From NCBI GenBank assembly GCA_965220425.1, contig OZ244830.1:310001-374000 (forward strand): a stretch of DNA of 64,000 nucleotides. Reading direction: 5' to 3'. This document shows, in pieces, positions 63,103 through 64,000 of the stretch. The translations under genes and the position numbers were made by a program. Position 1 is the stretch's first letter, and every line of letters starts with the position of its first letter. This DNA comes from Azophilus sp965220425 (GTDB lineage Bacteria > Pseudomonadota > Gammaproteobacteria > Pseudomonadales > Azotimanducaceae). Below the pieces are notes generated by a model. The model worked only from the letters and a program-made list of their open reading frames with translations, was not told where the DNA came from and searched no databases.

Positions 63103-63597
63103 TCAAGCCCGGTTCTGATTCAGCTTCTTGCGTATGCGCGCCCGCTGGAGGTTGGACAGGTAGTCGACGAACAGCTTGCCGTCCAGGTGGTCGCACTCGT
63201 GCTGGATGCAGACGGAAAGGAGTCCGCTCGCCTCCAGGGACAAGGGTTCGCCGTCGCGGTCGAGGGCATGCACCGTCACGTGCCCGCGCCTCGTTACCGG
63301 CTCATAGATGTCCGGTACCGACAGGCAGCCCTCCCTGGTCTCAAGCATCTCTCCGGACAGCGTCAGCTCCGGATTGACGAATACGTGTGGCCTATGCCCT
63401 TCTTCGGAGACATCGATAACGATCACGCGCCTGTGCACATCGACCTGGCTTGCCGCCAGGCCGATGCCCGGCGCCGCGTACATCGTCTCCAGCATATTGT
63501 CGATGAGTTCCCGCACTGAATCGTCCACCCTGTGCACGGGCTCGGCCCTGGTGCGCAGCCGGGGGTCGGGGTACTCCAGTATTTTCAAACGAGCCAT
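63103..63597 (-). CDS. def: peptide deformylase
   Basis: A 164-residue metalloenzyme that removes the formyl group from nascent proteins. All three motifs are present: GIGLAASQVDV, EGCLSVPD with the metal Cys, and HECDHLDGKLF with the two metal His and catalytic Glu. A TATAAT lies 38 bp upstream. Confidence 0.97.
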   Translation of the reverse strand: MARLKILEYPDPRLRTRAEPVHRVDDSVRELIDNMLETMYAAPGIGLAASQVDVHRRVIVIDVSEEGHRPHVFVNPELTLSGEMLETREGCLSVPDIYEPVTRRGHVTVHALDRDGEPLSLEASGLLSVCIQHECDHLDGKLFVDYLSNLQRARIRKKLNQNRA

Positions 63598-63634
63598 TTG
63601 CCGTCGATCGGGCTGCCGGAACGGAGAGGCCGGA

Positions 63635-63640
63635 ATTATA
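63635..63640 (-). promoter_or_regulatory. putative -10 element for def-fmt-rsmB-trkA-trkH
   Basis: A TATAAT on the minus strand 38 bp upstream of the def ATG; the -35 region is weak. The overlapping or closely spaced genes downstream could form one operon from here. Confidence 0.4.
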
Positions 63641-63803
63641 GATCACGGAACCCTCGATCACGCTTCGAATATCGGGCCATGGCGTTTCCCCTACAGCGAA
63701 TCGGAGCTGTCGCTCACGCCGGCGATTGGCAATGGCGACTGTTTCTCCAACGAACACGCGGGCATATCTAGTTGCTTCCGGGAAATTGAACGAGTGCAAT
63801 GCG

Positions 63804-64000
63804 ATGAGCGCGGCCCTGTCGGCGTCGGAAGCGCTACTGTATCTGAGCCAGCAGGAATCGAGGCGCACCGTGCGCGCCTGGCTGATCGAGGCCGGCGACG
63901 CGGTTGCCGCGTTCGACCGCCACGGCAACCCGCCCCGATGGCCGGCCGAGAGGTTGCAAGCCGCTGGTATCCGGTATACGGCTCTGGGCGACGATGATTT
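63804..64000 (+). CDS. dprA: probable DprA (DNA processing protein), 3' partial
   Basis: A frame opening at the ATG at 63804 and running off the window after 65 full codons. The visible end, AAGIRYTALGDDDF, matches the lead-in to the DprA Rossmann domain (usually followed by YPPLL), and dprA is the usual gene divergent from def. The first 40 residues (EALLYLSQQESRRTVRAWLI) do not show the typical helix-hairpin-helix start, so the call is moderate. DprA loads RecA on incoming single-stranded DNA in transformation. Confidence 0.5.
   Translation, partial: MSAALSASEALLYLSQQESRRTVRAWLIEAGDAVAAFDRHGNPPRWPAERLQAAGIRYTALGDDD

Overview
The window is chromosomal DNA from a GC-rich gammaproteobacterium. 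The gene order is the main evidence: rpmH-rnpA-yidD-yidC-mnmE-mnmG-rsmG-parA-parB-atpIBEFHAGDC on one side and dnaA-dnaN-recF-gyrB on the other, the classic origin neighbourhood. It is joined by def-fmt-rsmB-trkA-trkH and by coaBC-algC-argB / pyrE-rph / yicC-gmk-rpoZ-spoT-ridA-recG / rubredoxin-ubiA, which resemble Pseudomonas, Xanthomonas and purple sulfur bacterial chromosomes. Species cannot be fixed from the sequence alone. No rRNA, tRNA, CRISPR array or transposase gene was recognised.

Layout. 1-3.7 kb: a partial MaoC-like gene, an orphan FetB-type permease, a broken VapBC-like toxin-antitoxin pair and radC. 3.9-17.8 kb: housekeeping genes for CoA, hexose phosphate, arginine, pyrimidine, RNA processing, ppGpp, replication-fork repair and ubiquinone, interrupted by an intact VapBC-like pair at 7.5-8.2 kb. 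17.8-20.3 kb: a cobalt-type nitrile hydratase operon bracketed by two inverted-repeat elements. 20.4-25.9 kb: uvrD with a frameshifted 3' end, then glmU-glmS. 26.1-32.6 kb: an accessory block inserted between glmU and atpC (PhyH dioxygenase, HD-domain protein, DUF1214, sulfotransferase, SDR, SRPBCC, GPP34). 32.7-40.1 kb: the complete ATP synthase operon with a clear promoter. 40.3-48.8 kb: parAB, tRNA-modification genes, YidC, RNase P protein and L34. 48.8-55.7 kb: candidate oriC, then dnaA, dnaN, recF carrying two parS sites, and gyrB. 55.9-64 kb: plsC, an internally deleted tag, an LpxL-type gene, the def-fmt-rsmB-trkA-trkH operon and the start of a probable dprA.

The most interesting signal is not a protein. 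At least eight full or relict copies of short (about 156-250 bp) non-coding elements are scattered through the window. Intact copies start and end with CTAG and carry 14-28 bp terminal inverted repeats of three kinds. Four of them sit so that the terminal TAG is the stop codon of a flanking gene: atpA, dnaA, parB and, for one element between convergent genes, both neighbours. This fits a MITE-like element of the IS630/Tc1/mariner type that inserts at the TA of CTAG, duplicates TA, and so regenerates any stop codon it lands in. No transposase is present here, so that mechanism is inference.

Several genes show decay: a nonsense codon in a PIN toxin, a frameshift removing the UvrD C-terminal domain, and an internal deletion of about 75 codons in tag.
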